Positions 62,426-64,000 of a stretch of 64,000 nucleotides of DNA are shown here, one piece after another. The DNA is from Hydractinia symbiolongicarpus (lineage: Eukaryota; Cnidaria; Hydrozoa; Anthoathecata; Hydractiniidae). How positions within the stretch are numbered: the first letter of the stretch is position 1; each line of letters begins with the position of its first letter. Location of the stretch: contig NC_079875.1 of assembly GCF_029227915.1 (NCBI RefSeq), forward strand, positions 31,317,501 to 31,381,500. Reading direction: 5' to 3'. Below the pieces are notes generated by a model. That model searched no databases. It was not told where the DNA came from and was given only the letters and a program-made list of their open reading frames with translations. The translations under genes were made by a program, and so were the position numbers.

Positions 62426-63110
62426 ATAGTCGGTATCGGAAGTCAGGTAGTAATCCAAGTAAGAATAAGAGAGAAAAAAAGCTACAGTTAAAAACATATA
62501 TATGTCTAATATAAAAAAGCAAAATATACTTTTTTTTAACCTAGCTAAAAAGAAACGAAAAAAAAAAAAAACAGTTATACACCTCTCATACAATATCAAC
62601 ATTTTGTTCCATAAAACGACTTTTTTTCTGAAGTTTTCATGAGGCAAGCAGGGCAGAAATAAGCATAACTTCTGGATGAAACATGATTGTTGATAAGCCA
62701 CAAAACTTTGTGTATCGGTAAAACCAATGAACTAGGGGTTACTACTCTAGAAATATATACATACAGAAAAATATTATTTTGTAAAGGTAGCTAGCTAGAC
62801 AATTCATATTTTTTAGCTCCTAGTTTTAGTAAAATTATGTATAGCTATAATGTAGTGTAATTATGAAATTATGTCTGACATCCTTCAAAGTCCCAAGTTC
62901 CATGTTCTTTTCAGCGCCTTTATGATCTTTGTATGCTGAACCAATCGTTTGATGTTCTTGTCATATAGGATATCTGAATTTGTTTGGAGTTGCTAAGTTA
63001 TTTTTTATTGTGAATTGGACTTCCCACTGTCTGATTTTTTCTTTGATTTCTGTTTCTTTTCTCAAAACCGAAGTTTGGATTCTTGCTAACTTATGTTGGT
63101 AAATACCATG
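62426..63110. other. AT-rich stretch without a gene
   Basis: Homopolymer-rich AT DNA. The minus-strand frame 62414-62701 is hydrophobic low-complexity sequence and is not supported as a gene. Confidence 0.4.
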
Positions 63111-63113
63111 ATT

Positions 63114-64000
63114 CTATTTGTTTGGGTTTCTTTTTAATTGATCTTTCGCTTTGTCTAATCCATACACTTCGTCACTTCCTAATACTTGATACAGTATTGA
63201 ACCTTCTTTTGTTTTGAATTTTTTTTCATCGTTAACAATTGGACTTTCTTTTGTACAAAATGGTTGTGCCTTTCGAGATTTACTGCTATTCGGGGTTGAA
63301 TGGACAAGGACATCAATTAGAGTGTTAACCGACGAATGCGATACCATACTTGAATTTAGACTTTCTCCCGTCGAGCTGGCAGATGGATTTATATCAGAAT
63401 CTACTATTTTTGGTGTTGTAGTTGGTGATGGTGTCTTGTTTGTGAGGGAAGGTGTGTCATCAAGAATATTTTCTCCGTCGGTTTCTTTTTCAGTCATAAA
63501 AATAATTTTTTCAGCACACTCTTCCTTCTCATCCTCTGCTGCTTCTATGGTAATTTCTTTGCTTACCTTGCTCACTGCCAAATTGATAAATCTCATTTTA
63601 GGTGTAACTGATGGCAGGACAACTTCACTTTGTTGGAACTTTTCCCAAATATTTTTCAGCATTTTTTCAATATCTTTTAGTGTTGTTGAACGAAAGTGGT
63701 GCAACTTCGGACCTGCTTGATGAAAATCTTTGTTTTGAGAGCCATCGAAAAACTTTATACCATAATCATCTTCTCTCCACCATACTCCTTCTCCATAACA
63801 TACGTAGTCACTCACTCTTTCAAGGTGACAAAGCCATGATTTTTTGTGTTTTTCAATGAAAGTTTTTGTGATGTAGGTGTTTTTATTTTTGAGTGATATA
63901 TCCAGACATTTATATTTTTTCTCAATGTCATTCTCGTAGGACTTCCTTGGTACTTTCTTGCTGACTTTTCGTTCCGCTTGATAACGCAAATCAATGTCCA
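63114..64000 (-). CDS. Unrecognised protein, 5' part beyond the window
   Basis: An open frame of about 295 codons runs from the right edge to TAG at 63114. No ATG marks a start here, and the frame is still open at the edge (DIDLRYQAERKVSKK), so it is probably incomplete. The N-terminal part is basic with cysteines and tryptophans (KKSWLCHLERVSDYVCYGEG, then VWWREDDYG). The middle is acidic. Then comes a Ser/Thr/Pro-rich, probably unstructured stretch (TPSLTNKTPSPTTTPK), and a lysine-rich end. No family is recognised. It could be a host exon or an ORF of a mobile element. A long plus-strand frame on the opposite strand is taken as its shadow. Confidence 0.5.
   Translation of the reverse strand, partial: DIDLRYQAERKVSKKVPRKSYENDIEKKYKCLDISLKNKNTYITKTFIEKHKKSWLCHLERVSDYVCYGEGVWWREDDYGIKFFDGSQNKDFHQAGPKLHHFRSTTLKDIEKMLKNIWEKFQQSEVVLPSVTPKMRFINLAVSKVSKEITIEAAEDEKEECAEKIIFMTEKETDGENILDDTPSLTNKTPSPTTTPKIVDSDINPSASSTGESLNSSMVSHSSVNTLIDVLVHSTPNSSKSRKAQPFCTKESPIVNDEKKFKTKEGSILYQVLGSDEVYGLDKAKDQLKRNPNK

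Noticed and set aside
63214-63720. 168-codon plus-strand frame opposite the right-edge ORF
   Set aside because: Its composition (phenylalanine-, serine- and valine-rich) is what a complementary strand of the acidic and lysine/Ser-rich minus-strand frame produces, so it is treated as a shadow.

Overview
The window is a strongly AT-rich eukaryotic (metazoan) segment. It has GT-AG introns, a TRIM-type RING/B-box gene, an ankyrin exon, and many relics of animal transposons: pogo/Tigger, piggyBac-like, PIF/Harbinger, THAP-DDE, RLE-type LINE and an APE-type LINE. The mix fits a marine invertebrate, most likely a cnidarian. That taxonomic reading is inference. No bacterial-style operons, rRNA, CRISPR arrays or convincing tRNA genes are present.

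Layout. 1-7.8 kb is mostly non-coding AT-rich DNA: a piggyBac-like end at the left edge, short direct repeats, one GC-rich exon-like island (3010-3113), and a small array (about 5.57-6.03 kb) of a ~120-bp satellite that recurs throughout the window. 7,788-11,182 is a well-delimited pogo/Tigger DNA transposon: 27-bp terminal inverted repeats, TA target duplication, an intron-containing DDD transposase on the minus strand, and a divergent plus-strand gene for a HIRAN-domain protein. A 79-residue two-exon gene model starts 34 bp beyond its right end. 12.98-14.06 kb holds a piggyBac-like MITE and a Tigger-like MITE. 18.07-21.24 kb is the second satellite array. 21.6-26.5 kb is a minus-strand host region: a RING + B-box + coiled-coil (TRIM) gene with phase-matched exons, and downstream of it an ankyrin-repeat terminal exon that could belong to the same gene.

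29.47-57.02 kb is dominated by a very large inverted structure. Satellite array 3 (plus orientation) runs into a ~1.28-kb arm. A ~9.2-kb spacer full of transposon fossils (Tigger, Harbinger, RLE LINE, a short interspersed element) follows. Then come an inverted copy of the arm, a THAP-DDE transposase pseudogene, and array 4 in the opposite orientation. Arrays 3 and 4 contain near-identical higher-order repeats.

57.76-62.4 kb is a minus-strand non-LTR retrotransposon (ORF1, endonuclease, reverse transcriptase, GTAA-type 3' tail). It is disrupted by a 567-bp insertion, frameshifts and stops. The right edge carries part of an unrecognised open reading frame (63,114 to beyond 64,000).

How parts relate. 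Apart from the TRIM/ankyrin locus, the 79-residue gene and the right-edge ORF, nearly all recognisable coding sequence is mobile-element derived. The most interesting unit is the pogo element carrying a HIRAN accessory gene (HIRAN binds DNA 3' ends in HLTF/Rad5). The most striking architecture is the satellite-armed giant inverted repeat.
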